64,000 bases of DNA, from contig JBPOFS010000008.1 of the NCBI GenBank assembly GCA_051252515.1, forward strand, positions 62,001-126,000, written 5' to 3'. The notes under the pieces were generated by a model, which saw only the letters and a program-made list of their open reading frames with translations, had not been told where the DNA came from and made no database searches. This DNA comes from UBA5078 sp051252515 (GTDB lineage Bacteria; Pseudomonadota; Gammaproteobacteria; Pseudomonadales; Pseudohongiellaceae). Below are positions 34,451 to 42,974 of the stretch, in pieces. Position 1 is the first letter of the stretch. Every line of letters starts with the position of its first letter. The translations under genes and the position numbers were made by a program.

Positions 34451-36226
34451 ATGAATTTCAACCGCACATCACTCTTCTCCGCTGTTGCCATCGCAACTCT
34501 AGGGTTCTCAGCAATCACAGCACAAGCTGTTGAGCCTACCCTGAGCACTGCAACTGCAAGCGGCGCAGCAACCACTGCAAGCTTCACCGGCGGTGCCACA
34601 ATCAACAATGGTTCATCTTATACAGCCACAGCAGCTAGCAGTGCAGCAATAGATGTTATGGGCACAGTTAATGTTGCCGCAGCAGACGTCGGCAAGCAAG
34701 GTAGCTTAGTCGCATTGATTGAGATTCCTGGCATGGGTATCTACCAAAAAGTATCTGGCGGCTTCTTCCTTCCATGGAATGGTCAGGTCAGCGGTCTTCT
34801 CCCTTTTGCGACTAAAACACTCGCTGCAAAAGAACAGATTAACGTAATTGACGACTTGATTGGCTCTGAAGCTAACCTTGGCGGCCTTAACTTCAACGCT
34901 TACATGGGTTATTTCACTGGCGGCGACGTCAACACACTTGCCTACACGTCTAGCCCAGTTGCTTTCTCTATCGATAGCGTTCCAGCGGCAGGTTGCCCAA
35001 CTAACACAACACTCTCAACTGGCGGCACCTATGAAGGCAAGCCTGTGTGTGTATTGACTGGCACTATTTCAGCAGACACGCACCTAACGGCTAATAACGT
35101 TTACTTGCTAAACGGCGCCGTATTCATCGGTGGCGACAACACTGATTCTGCCACCTTGAAAATCGATGCGGGCACTAAAGTAATCGCGCCAGTTGGCTTG
35201 AACTTCCTCGTAATCAATCGTGGTTCTAAAATCGAAGCATTGGGCAGCGAAGCAGCACCAATCATCTTCACTTACGACGACGAAGCCAATGCAACTGCCA
35301 GCACAACTGGTCGCTGGGGTGGTTTGATCATCAACGGTAATGCACCAGTAAATGGTTGTGCGACTGGCACAACTCTTTGCGAGCTTGAAGGCGAAGGCTC
35401 TACTGGCAAATACGGCGGCAACAACGCGGCAGATAACAGCGGTACTTTGAACTACGTTATCGTTAAATACCCAGGCCAAAACATCACTGAATCAAACGAG
35501 CTTAATGGTATCGCTTTCCAAGCAGTAGGTAGCGGCACTACGGTTGATTACGTTCAGGTTCACGGCAGTTCAGACGACGGCGTTGAGTTCTTCGGCGGCA
35601 CGGTCAACGTGAAACACTTGTACCTAAGCAGCAACGAAGACGATTCATTCGATTGGACTTTCGGTTTCCAAGGTAAAGTACAACACGCCGTAATCAAGCA
35701 GCGCGCCAACACTGGTGACCGCGGAATCGAAGCTGATAACAACGAATTCGCCTTCGATGCAGCGCCACGCTCTAAGCCAACTCTTGCTAACTTCACGATG
35801 ATTGGTAAAGGCACTAGCGGTCGCGGCATGGATCTTCGTCGCGGTACTGGCGCAAACCTTCATAACTTTGTTGTGACTAACTTCGAAAGCTACTGCTTAG
35901 ATGTTAATGACACAGCCACTTTCACAAATGCAGGCACTTCAGCTACTGCGCTGACTGGCCAGTTGACGGCTGTAAGCTCACTGTTTGATTGCGGAACGAC
36001 TTTCAATGAAGCATCAGATGATCCGTTCTCACTAACGGCTTGGTTTGCTGGTCAAACTAACAACTCTACTGTTGCCGCTGGACTGTCAGGTGTCGTCAAT
36101 GGCGCCGCTGCGAACGCTGTAACTCCTAGCACATTCACAGACAGCTTCTTTGATCAAGTCGACTATATCGGCGCGGTTAAAGACCAGAAGTCTGACTGGA
36201 CGGCTAACTGGGTATTCACTGACTAA
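34451..36226 (+). CDS. Secreted parallel beta-helix protein, likely Pho-regulated
   Basis: A 591-residue exported protein with signal peptide ending at TAQA (about 26). Residues about 30-180 form an N-terminal domain. From about 185 the chain has a repeating short-strand pattern (NNVYLLNGAVFIGG, LKIDAGTKVIAPVGLNFLVI, SEAAPIIFTYDDE, GRWGGLIINGNAPVNGC, LNYVIVKYPGQNI, VDYVQVHGSSDDGVEFFGG, VKHLYLSSNEDDSFDW) typical of a right-handed beta-helix. Several Cys could pair. Such proteins occur beside TonB receptors, mostly in Bacteroidetes; the function is not established. It sits between the porin and a TonB receptor with a candidate Pho promoter upstream and its own terminator downstream. Inferred role: capture of a phosphorus-containing ligand. 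Confidence 0.75.
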   Translation: MNFNRTSLFSAVAIATLGFSAITAQAVEPTLSTATASGAATTASFTGGATINNGSSYTATAASSAAIDVMGTVNVAAADVGKQGSLVALIEIPGMGIYQKVSGGFFLPWNGQVSGLLPFATKTLAAKEQINVIDDLIGSEANLGGLNFNAYMGYFTGGDVNTLAYTSSPVAFSIDSVPAAGCPTNTTLSTGGTYEGKPVCVLTGTISADTHLTANNVYLLNGAVFIGGDNTDSATLKIDAGTKVIAPVGLNFLVINRGSKIEALGSEAAPIIFTYDDEANATASTTGRWGGLIINGNAPVNGCATGTTLCELEGEGSTGKYGGNNAADNSGTLNYVIVKYPGQNITESNELNGIAFQAVGSGTTVDYVQVHGSSDDGVEFFGGTVNVKHLYLSSNEDDSFDWTFGFQGKVQHAVIKQRANTGDRGIEADNNEFAFDAAPRSKPTLANFTMIGKGTSGRGMDLRRGTGANLHNFVVTNFESYCLDVNDTATFTNAGTSATALTGQLTAVSSLFDCGTTFNEASDDPFSLTAWFAGQTNNSTVAAGLSGVVNGAAANAVTPSTFTDSFFDQVDYIGAVKDQKSDWTANWVFTD

Positions 36227-36253
36227 TATTCACTTATTAGTCGTGTACAAAGA

Positions 36254-36278
36254 AAGGGCGCATTAGCGCCCTTTTTTT
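36254..36278 (+). terminator. Intrinsic terminator after beta-helix gene
   Basis: GGGCGC (36256-36261) and GCGCCC (36266-36271) form a stem around ATTA, followed by seven T (36272-36278), 28 nt past the stop. A textbook rho-independent terminator, so the next gene needs its own promoter. Confidence 0.92.
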
Positions 36279-36336
36279 ATGCATGAGGAAAAAATAATGC
36301 AATTATTTTGCACTGATTAAAGGCATTTCACCTAAC

Positions 36337-36370
36337 TGAAATATTAGTGTCATTTTTGAACCCTACAATA
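36337..36370 (+). promoter_or_regulatory. Predicted PhoB-dependent promoter of the TonB receptor
   Basis: CTGAAAT (36337-36343), ATTA, GTGTCAT (36348-36354) give the 7-4-7 Pho-box pattern with 5/7 and 6/7 matches to CTGTCAT. Exactly 10 nt later is the -10 TACAAT (36365-36370). The spacing equals that at phoB and pstS. There is no -35 consensus, as expected for an activated promoter. Confidence 0.65.
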
Positions 36371-36414
36371 GCCATGTCTTTTCAGATCACACTTTTATTT
36401 GCGGGCAAAACATT

Positions 36415-38955
36415 ATGATCAAACGCGCTCTTCCAGCTGCAATAGCAATAGCTTTGGCAAGCACCCACGTGTTGGCACAGGATGCATCCACCACTTCTTC
36501 AAACTCAAATGTTCCTCAAGTTGAAGAGATCTCCGTGATCGGACGATTTGTTCCTGATGAAAAGCGCAGCACATCAGCACTGTCAAATGTTCTGACCAAC
36601 GAAGAATTCTCTCGCGCTGGAGACACCAATATCGCCGAAGGGCTTAAGCGTGTTGCAGGGCTAAGTCTTGTTGGCGGCAAATACATTTACGTGCGCGGCC
36701 TTGGAGATCGCTATTCCTCTGCATTGCTAAACGGTTCGAGCATGCCTAGCCCAGAACCACTGAATCGCGTTGTGCCTTTGGATTTATTTCCCAACGCCAT
36801 CATGGACAGCGTGGTCGTTCAAAAAACATACTCTGCTCAGTTCCCGAGCGAGTTTGGTGGCGGTGTATTGCAGATGCGCACCAAGAAAAGCAGTGACGAG
36901 TTTTTCTTTAATGTCAGCTCATCAATTTCTGGAACGGAAGGCGTAAGCCTGTCAAATGGTTTCAGCGCCAACTCTGGCGACACAGACTGGCTAGGTTACG
37001 ATGACGGCACGCGCGAAATGCCAAAGACTTTGCGAGAAGCCACAGCAAATGGCCAGCGTTTACAGCGAGTCAGTCAGTATCTCGATACTGGCGGTTATAC
37101 CGCTGATGAATTACAAGTCATTGGGCAAAGCCTGAACAACGATTATGATCTTGGCAAACAAGCAGTTCCTGCAGATTTTGGTGCCACAATGTCTCTTGGC
37201 AACTTTCATGAAATCGGCAGTAATTCCCGCTTCAATTATCTTGCCGCGATTGACTACAAAAACGGTTGGAATAAACACGAGATTGAGCGCAACACTTACA
37301 AAGTAGGTGGTGTTGACGAGCTAGTGAACCAAGATGCCTTTACTTTCTACGGCACTGAAAATAACGTCGACATCAGCTCAATTTTAGCGACTACATTTGA
37401 GTTCAATGACAACCACAGCATTAGCGCAACGAACATCTTGTTGCGTCAGTCAGATAATATCGCAGGCCAGGAAGTTGGTTTCTACGGCGACGAGCGACTC
37501 AACAGCACTATCACACAAATCGAGTATATTGAACGTGAATTGCTATCGCACCAACTGCAAGGTGATCACTATTTTCCTGACACCAATGAGCTAAACGTTA
37601 CTTGGCGCTACAACCGCTCAACCGCTGATCGAGATGCGCCAGATACACGCGAGTATCGCTATGACGATACAGACAATGGCACCTTGTTCAACTTACGCGC
37701 AGATGGCAATGTCCGTCGATTCAGCGAGCTCAGTGATCTCAGTACGAATTATGGGATCGATACCAACATGGTTTTTTACGGGCCAATGGATTCAACAATC
37801 GTGATGTCTGCAGGCTATGACATGCAAGAAAGTGAACGAGACTACAATATTCGTCGCTTCACTTTCTTTGAACTAGGAGACGTGGCTAATCGCGAAGGTT
37901 TCTTAAACCAATCGCTGTCACAAATATTGGCGCCAGAGAACATCAGCCCCAACGATTTCGAATTGCGTGAAACGACTCGTCCGACCGACACTTATGCGGC
38001 GGGGCGCGAGCTGGAATCGTTCTACGTACAGACAGAGATCAACTTCTCCGATCGCCTACAATTGCTGACAGGATTGCGTCAAGAAGACTACCAGCAAAAC
38101 GTACAGACGTTTGATTTGTTTCGTCCAGACGATGTGATCGACGGCAGCTTAATGACGAGTGACTTATTACCAAGCGTGACGGCGACTTATATATACGACA
38201 ATCATCAGTTCCGTCTTGGGTATAGCGAAACCACTTCACGACCTGATTTCCGCGAACTCTCTCCCGCGACGTTTACCAACCCTTTAACTGGCTATGAAGT
38301 TGTCGGTAACCCTGACCTTAAAGTGGCGGCGATTAAGAATTATGATCTTCGCTGGGAGTGGTATTTCTCTCGCTCAGACAGTATGTCTCTCGGGTTCTTC
38401 ATGAAAGACTTCGACTCCCCTATTGAGTCGGTTGTGCAACCTGGTGCAAACAGCGCTCGCAGCTATGTAAACGCCGAATCTGCAAGCAACCAAGGGGTGG
38501 AGTTTGAAGCTCGCAAACAACTCGACTTCTTTGAACCATTAGAGAACTTCTTTGTTTCTGGCAATGTCTCGTACATCGAATCGGAAGTAACCATTGGTGA
38601 GTCTGAGAGGAGCATTCTTACCAATAGCTCACGCCCACTACAAGGGCAGTCAGACTGGCTATTCAATGGCCAATTCGGTTATGAGGGCTTCAACGGCCTC
38701 ACTGCCACTTTGCTTTATAATTACGTCGGGGAGCGAATCTATGAAGTGGGCATTCTTGGTGCTCCAGACTTCATCGAAGAAGCACGAGGAGAATTTGACG
38801 TGGTGATTAGCAAAGAGTTTGGCGATAGTTGGCAGCTCAACATCAAAGCGCAGAACCTATTTGACGAGCGCAGAGAAATCACCCAAGGTGATTACGTTAC
38901 AACTGGCTACAATGAAGGCCGTGCTGCTAGCTTGAAACTCGAGTACCGTTTCTAA
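36415..38955 (+). CDS. TonB-dependent receptor in the Pho cluster
   Basis: An 846-residue outer-membrane receptor. The signal peptide ends near VLAQ (about 22). A TonB-box-like EEISVIGR near 38 is followed by the plug (GDTNIAEGLKRVAGLSLVGGKYIYVRGLGDRYSSALLNG, here given only as a landmark at about 70-115). PSPEPLNRVVPLDLFP and SEFGGGVLQMRTKK are strongly conserved in a subfamily. The barrel ends in the canonical aromatic C-terminus SLKLEYRF. Its promoter has a Pho-box pattern. It lies between the beta-helix gene and phoB. Inferred role: energised uptake of phosphate, an organophosphate or a carrier in phosphate starvation. No close functional homologue is known to me. Confidence 0.87.
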   Translation: MIKRALPAAIAIALASTHVLAQDASTTSSNSNVPQVEEISVIGRFVPDEKRSTSALSNVLTNEEFSRAGDTNIAEGLKRVAGLSLVGGKYIYVRGLGDRYSSALLNGSSMPSPEPLNRVVPLDLFPNAIMDSVVVQKTYSAQFPSEFGGGVLQMRTKKSSDEFFFNVSSSISGTEGVSLSNGFSANSGDTDWLGYDDGTREMPKTLREATANGQRLQRVSQYLDTGGYTADELQVIGQSLNNDYDLGKQAVPADFGATMSLGNFHEIGSNSRFNYLAAIDYKNGWNKHEIERNTYKVGGVDELVNQDAFTFYGTENNVDISSILATTFEFNDNHSISATNILLRQSDNIAGQEVGFYGDERLNSTITQIEYIERELLSHQLQGDHYFPDTNELNVTWRYNRSTADRDAPDTREYRYDDTDNGTLFNLRADGNVRRFSELSDLSTNYGIDTNMVFYGPMDSTIVMSAGYDMQESERDYNIRRFTFFELGDVANREGFLNQSLSQILAPENISPNDFELRETTRPTDTYAAGRELESFYVQTEINFSDRLQLLTGLRQEDYQQNVQTFDLFRPDDVIDGSLMTSDLLPSVTATYIYDNHQFRLGYSETTSRPDFRELSPATFTNPLTGYEVVGNPDLKVAAIKNYDLRWEWYFSRSDSMSLGFFMKDFDSPIESVVQPGANSARSYVNAESASNQGVEFEARKQLDFFEPLENFFVSGNVSYIESEVTIGESERSILTNSSRPLQGQSDWLFNGQFGYEGFNGLTATLLYNYVGERIYEVGILGAPDFIEEARGEFDVVISKEFGDSWQLNIKAQNLFDERREITQGDYVTTGYNEGRAASLKLEYRF

Positions 38956-38967
38956 GAAATATGCAGA

Positions 38968-38999
38968 GTGTGACAGGAAACCGTATACTCCTGTCACAC
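38968..38999. repeat. 11-bp inverted repeat overlapping the phoB Pho box
   Basis: GTGTGACAGGA (38968-38978) and TCCTGTCACAC (38989-38999) are perfectly complementary around 10 nt. It follows the TonB receptor stop and may form a 3' hairpin; its right arm contains the first Pho half-site CTGTCAC. Confidence 0.65.
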
Positions 39000-39024
39000 C
39001 ACTGTAATAATATATTGCTCTAAT
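38991..39024 (+). promoter_or_regulatory. Predicted PhoB-dependent promoter of phoBR
   Basis: CTGTCAC (38991-38997), ACCA, CTGTAAT (39002-39008) form a Pho box with 6/7 and 6/7 matches. Ten nt later is the -10 TCTAAT (39019-39024). phoB autoregulation by its own product is known in E. coli, so this site is expected. Confidence 0.72.
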
Positions 39025-39072
39025 AGTCTTGTTTAGAATTCAAGTACTTACACTAAAACGGTAGTGAAAATT

Positions 39073-39783
39073 ATGAGCGACCCAACCATCCTGATTGTAG
39101 ACGACGAACCCGCCATCCGAGACATGATCGGTATTACTCTTGATCTCGCCGGCTTCAACAGCATGAGCGCAGAAACGGCACACGACGCCCATGTCGCCAT
39201 TGTCGACAACCGCCCCGACCTAGTCCTATTAGACTGGATGCTTCCTGGTGGAAGCGGCATAGAACTAGCACGACGCCTTAAACGCGATGAACTAACCTCC
39301 ACACTGCCTATCATCATGCTCACTGCCAAAACCAGTGAAGATAATAAGGTGCAAGGACTGGATGTAGGCGTAGATGACTATGTCACTAAGCCCTTCTCTC
39401 CACGCGAGTTAGTAGCCCGCATTAAAGCTGTCTTACGCCGCACCTCCGGCACACAACAAGACAAAGTTATTCGAGTGTTCGACTTACAACTGGATCCTTC
39501 TAGTCACAGGGTGACAATAGAGGATAATCCTGTCGACATGGGCCCTACCGAGTTCAAACTCCTTAAGTTCTTTATGTCTCATCAGGAGAAAGTCTTCAGT
39601 CGAGATCACATCCAGGATCAAGTCTGGGGCGGCAATGTCTATCTCGAAGAACGTACTATCGATGTGCATATTCGACGACTGCGTAAAGCACTAAGCTCTA
39701 TTGAACCGACAAGCATCGACTACGCACGCTTGATTCAAACCGTACGTGGCGCTGGCTATCGTTTCTCCGTAAAGCCTGCTTGA
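39073..39783 (+). CDS. phoB: Phosphate response regulator PhoB
   Basis: Transcription factor for the phosphate regulon. The receiver domain has the acidic pair in LIVDDEP, phospho-acceptor Asp in LVLLDWMLPG (about residue 54 from the ATG), Thr in IIMLTAK and Lys in YVTKPFSPREL. A C-terminal winged-helix domain (about 145-235) includes DMGPTEFKLLKFFM, RTIDVHIRRLRKAL and VRGAGYRF. I take ATG 39073; an in-frame GTG at 39064 is also possible. It is preceded by a Pho box and followed 69 nt later by phoR. Confidence 0.95.
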   Translation: MSDPTILIVDDEPAIRDMIGITLDLAGFNSMSAETAHDAHVAIVDNRPDLVLLDWMLPGGSGIELARRLKRDELTSTLPIIMLTAKTSEDNKVQGLDVGVDDYVTKPFSPRELVARIKAVLRRTSGTQQDKVIRVFDLQLDPSSHRVTIEDNPVDMGPTEFKLLKFFMSHQEKVFSRDHIQDQVWGGNVYLEERTIDVHIRRLRKALSSIEPTSIDYARLIQTVRGAGYRFSVKPA

Positions 39784-39852
39784 CGTTTCTTTCGGGGGGC
39801 ACTTTCGCTATAGTGAGCCCCGACCAGAGACAACCCCCAAGGAATTTTTGCT

Positions 39853-41178
39853 TTGCTTCGCGAATGGCGCTCTGAACTCAATCGATTACTTTTCGTAATT
39901 GCCTCGGCGACTGTCCTCGGTCTTCTATTCGGGCAAACGACTCTTTTTGTCCTATTGGCAGTCTTAGGCTATCTCGGACAACTGCTATTCCAACTTTATC
40001 GTTTGAATCGCTGGCTTGAAGATCTGCCCGACTCCGAACAGAAAGACCCTCCCGAGGCCACTGGCATTTGGGGCTGGATATTCGATGGCATCTATCGACT
40101 CCAGCGCCGAGAACGAGAAGCGGTTAACCACCTTAAGAGCATTCTAGACAAAGCCCAGGAGTCCTCAGCGGCGCTTGAGATGGCCGTCGTGATGATCAAT
40201 CACCGGGGAAACCTAGAGTGGTGGAACAAAGCAGCCGAAACCTTATTAGGGTTTCGAACTGAACAAGACAAACAACAAGGGGTTACCAATCTACTGCGTG
40301 AACCCCGCTTTTTCGAATATTTCGAAAAAAGAAACTACTCTGAACCTTTGCGCATTCAATCCCCTATTAAGAAAAACCTTATTTTGGAGTTTCAAATCAC
40401 CTTATTTGGTGAGGGTGAACGCTTGATGCTCGTCCGCGATGTCTCGCAGATGCACCGTTTGGAGTCTATGCGTAAAGATTTCGTTGGCAATGTGTCCCAC
40501 GAATTACGCACTCCCATCACTGTGATCAATGGTTATCTCGAAACACTGCTCGACCATAAAGACAGCGTGGCGCCGCGTTGGATCAAACCACTAGAGCAAA
40601 TGCACCAGCAGTCACAACGCATGGAAAATATCGTGCGTGATCTTCTGACCTTATCTCGCTTAGAAACCAAGGCCCTTTCGAAAGAACAGGATCGTATTGA
40701 TACTTGTGCATTGCTGCGAGAAGTTAAGGGAGAGGCAGAACAAGTCTTTAACCAAAAAGAGCATTCGTTTGAACTCACTGCAACGCCCAATGTGTATATT
40801 CGAGGCAATCTAAGTGAGCTTTACAGCGCTATCTCAAACCTATTGTTCAACGCGGCCAAATACACTCCGAACAAAGGCACTATCAAGCTGACCTCTCGAA
40901 TGTTAGAGAACGGTTTTGAAATAGAGATAGAAGACAACGGGGTGGGCATCGAAGAACAACACATTCCAAGACTAACAGAACGTTTCTATCGCGTTGATGA
41001 AAGCCGTTCGACGGATACCGGTGGCACAGGGCTAGGGCTAGCTATCGTAAAACATGTCTTAGCGCGCCATGGTGCCAATCTGGAGGTCTTCAGTGTAGTG
41101 GGTAAAGGTAGTCGCTTTGTGTGCCACTTTCCCATTGATAGCTTGATTGAGGCGCCCAGCACTAAGCAGAACGCCTGA
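39853..41178 (+). CDS. phoR: Phosphate sensor histidine kinase PhoR
   Basis: Membrane histidine kinase partner of PhoB, 441 residues. Two hydrophobic helices near the N-terminus (LLFVIASATVLGLLFG and LFVLLAVLGYLGQLLFQ, about 10-50) give a minimal periplasmic loop, as in PhoR. A PAS-like region follows (LEMAVVMINHRGNLEWWN). The phospho-acceptor His is in GNVSHELRTPITVINGY near 216. ATP-binding boxes are NLLFNAAKYTP (N box), IEDNGVGIEE (G1) and GTGLGLAIVKHV (G2). The start is TTG 39853 with AAGGAA about nine nt upstream. It senses phosphate through PhoU and the Pst complex. Confidence 0.94.
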   Translation: MLREWRSELNRLLFVIASATVLGLLFGQTTLFVLLAVLGYLGQLLFQLYRLNRWLEDLPDSEQKDPPEATGIWGWIFDGIYRLQRREREAVNHLKSILDKAQESSAALEMAVVMINHRGNLEWWNKAAETLLGFRTEQDKQQGVTNLLREPRFFEYFEKRNYSEPLRIQSPIKKNLILEFQITLFGEGERLMLVRDVSQMHRLESMRKDFVGNVSHELRTPITVINGYLETLLDHKDSVAPRWIKPLEQMHQQSQRMENIVRDLLTLSRLETKALSKEQDRIDTCALLREVKGEAEQVFNQKEHSFELTATPNVYIRGNLSELYSAISNLLFNAAKYTPNKGTIKLTSRMLENGFEIEIEDNGVGIEEQHIPRLTERFYRVDESRSTDTGGTGLGLAIVKHVLARHGANLEVFSVVGKGSRFVCHFPIDSLIEAPSTKQNA

Positions 41179-41266
41179 ATCTAAGGCTTAGAAGGATGCT
41201 TAAAACTCTACTTCGAAGTGATCGTCACTAAAGAAAACACTTTCGCGTTTGAAGCCATTTAGCGGG

Positions 41267-41989
41267 CTACTTATTGTTAACCTCGCTTTCTAGACCGGAG
41301 AGGCTAATATGACGAACATCCGTCCCCTTAACCAGATACACAACGTGCTCAGCAATATTCTTTGCATGGTCACCGACTCGCTCTAATGCACGTAATGCCC
41401 AGATAACATTGAGAACGCGCGTAATACTGCGCGGATCTTCAATCATATAAGTAATCATTTCACGCATCGCCGTACTGTATTCAACGTCGACACTCACGTC
41501 TTCTTTAGCCACTGCGAGCGCCGCATCAACGTCATAACGCGCAAACGCGTCCAAAGCCATATAGACCATCTTACGTACGCGTTCACCAATGTGACGAATC
41601 TCAATATAACCTTTGGACGACTCACCCTGTTCAGTCAACTCAATGGCCAGGCGTGCCACTTTTGCAGACTCATCACCAATACGTTCAAGGTCATTGACTG
41701 TTTTAATGATCGACAGCACTAAGCGAAGATCACTTGCCGCTGGCTGTCGGCGCACTAGAATACGATTACATTCTTCATCGATTTTCATTTCCATGGCGTT
41801 AATGGCGGCATCGTCCTCACGCACTAACTGCCCTAAACCACTGTCGGCCGTAATGATGGCGTCGATGGCATCACATAGTTGCTTCTCGACCATGCCACCC
41901 ATTTCGAGCATATTGGCTTTGACCTCTTCTAAGTCCGCATTGAACTGTTGAGAGATATGGTGACTGTGTATCGTTGCATCTTTATTCAT
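41267..41989 (-). CDS. phoU: Phosphate signalling protein PhoU
   Basis: A 240-residue protein of two PhoU three-helix bundles that connects PstSCAB with PhoR and represses the regulon when phosphate is plentiful. Metal-binding acidic stretches ExxxD are seen as MKIDEECNRILVRRQPAASDLRLVLSI (about 68-95) and, in the second bundle, EYSTAMREMITYMIEDP with NVIWALRALERVGDHAKNIAEHVVYLVKG at the C-terminus. It is the last gene of the pst unit, 60 nt after pstB, and is convergent with phoR. Confidence 0.95.
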   Translation of the reverse strand: MNKDATIHSHHISQQFNADLEEVKANMLEMGGMVEKQLCDAIDAIITADSGLGQLVREDDAAINAMEMKIDEECNRILVRRQPAASDLRLVLSIIKTVNDLERIGDESAKVARLAIELTEQGESSKGYIEIRHIGERVRKMVYMALDAFARYDVDAALAVAKEDVSVDVEYSTAMREMITYMIEDPRSITRVLNVIWALRALERVGDHAKNIAEHVVYLVKGTDVRHISLSGLESEVNNK

Positions 41990-42049
41990 AACGCGATCCT
42001 TTATCCTACAATTATTCTCAAGCTAGCGATGGCTACATTAAGTAAAGGC

Positions 42050-42925
42050 TTAACCATACCGGCCAGTGATGTAGTCTTCTGTCTGCTTTTCAGAAGGATT
42101 CGTGAAAATATTATCCGCTGTATCGAACTCTATCATTTTTCCCATATACATAAAGGCGGTGAAATCAGAGACTCGAGCCGCTTGTTGCATATTGTGCGTC
42201 ACAATCACGATGGTATAACGCTCTTTCAATTCATTGATCAGCTCTTCAATCTTAAGCGTAGAGATAGGATCAAGTGCTGACGCAGGCTCGTCCAGAAGAA
42301 GCACTTCTGGCTCTACTGCTACGGTTCTTGCAATAACTAAACGTTGCTGCTGACCACCAGACAAGCCAAGAGCGCTATCGTGCAAACGATCTTTCACTTC
42401 ATCCCAAAGGGCTGCCGCTTGCAAAGATTTCTCGACACTTTCATCGAGGATACGCTTTTTATTGATGCCTTGGATACGCAGGCCATAAGCCACGTTTTCG
42501 TAAATAGATTTTGGAAACGGATTAGGCTTCTGAAACACCATTCCAACGCGGCGCCTAAGATCAGCCACATCGACAGAGCGATGATAAATATCTTCACCGT
42601 CCAAAGTGATCCTGCCTTTGATTTCACATCCGTCTACTAAATCGTTCATACGATTAAAGCATCGTAGCAATGACGATTTACCGCAACCACTTGGGCCAAT
42701 GAAGGCTGTGACGCGCTGCCGCGGCAGAGTCATACTGACATCCTTCAAGGCATGGGCACCGCTATAATACAGGTTCAGATTTTCAACACTGAGACAGCGC
42801 GGCAGATCTTCAGCCGAAGGGCTTTGAGCTTGCGATCCAATTTTCCCCATATCAATCTTTTTAAACTTAGATCTGTTTACGGGGGCGTATTCTGTATTTG
42901 ACTCTGTCATAGCGACAACATCCAT
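42050..42925 (-). CDS. pstB: Phosphate ABC transporter ATPase PstB
   Basis: ATPase of the high-affinity phosphate importer. Walker A is GPSGCGKSS near 76, the Q loop is MVFQKPNPFPKSIYENVAYG, the signature LSGGQQQR lies near 188, Walker B LLLDEPASALDP near 205, and the switch His VTHNMQQA near 239. At 291 residues it is longer than E. coli PstB (257) because of about 35 extra N-terminal residues. ATG 42925 or ATG 42910 could be the start. It follows pstA with a 49-nt gap. Confidence 0.95.
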   Translation of the reverse strand: MDVVAMTESNTEYAPVNRSKFKKIDMGKIGSQAQSPSAEDLPRCLSVENLNLYYSGAHALKDVSMTLPRQRVTAFIGPSGCGKSSLLRCFNRMNDLVDGCEIKGRITLDGEDIYHRSVDVADLRRRVGMVFQKPNPFPKSIYENVAYGLRIQGINKKRILDESVEKSLQAAALWDEVKDRLHDSALGLSGGQQQRLVIARTVAVEPEVLLLDEPASALDPISTLKIEELINELKERYTIVIVTHNMQQAARVSDFTAFMYMGKMIEFDTADNIFTNPSEKQTEDYITGRYG

Positions 42926-42974
42926 TAGGTATTCATTGGGTGAAATGTTAAGCAGTTATACAAACTGAACATAC

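Noticed and set aside
34384..34608. Minus-strand frame overlapping the beta-helix start
   Set aside because: Antisense to the signal peptide and N-terminal part of a better-supported gene.
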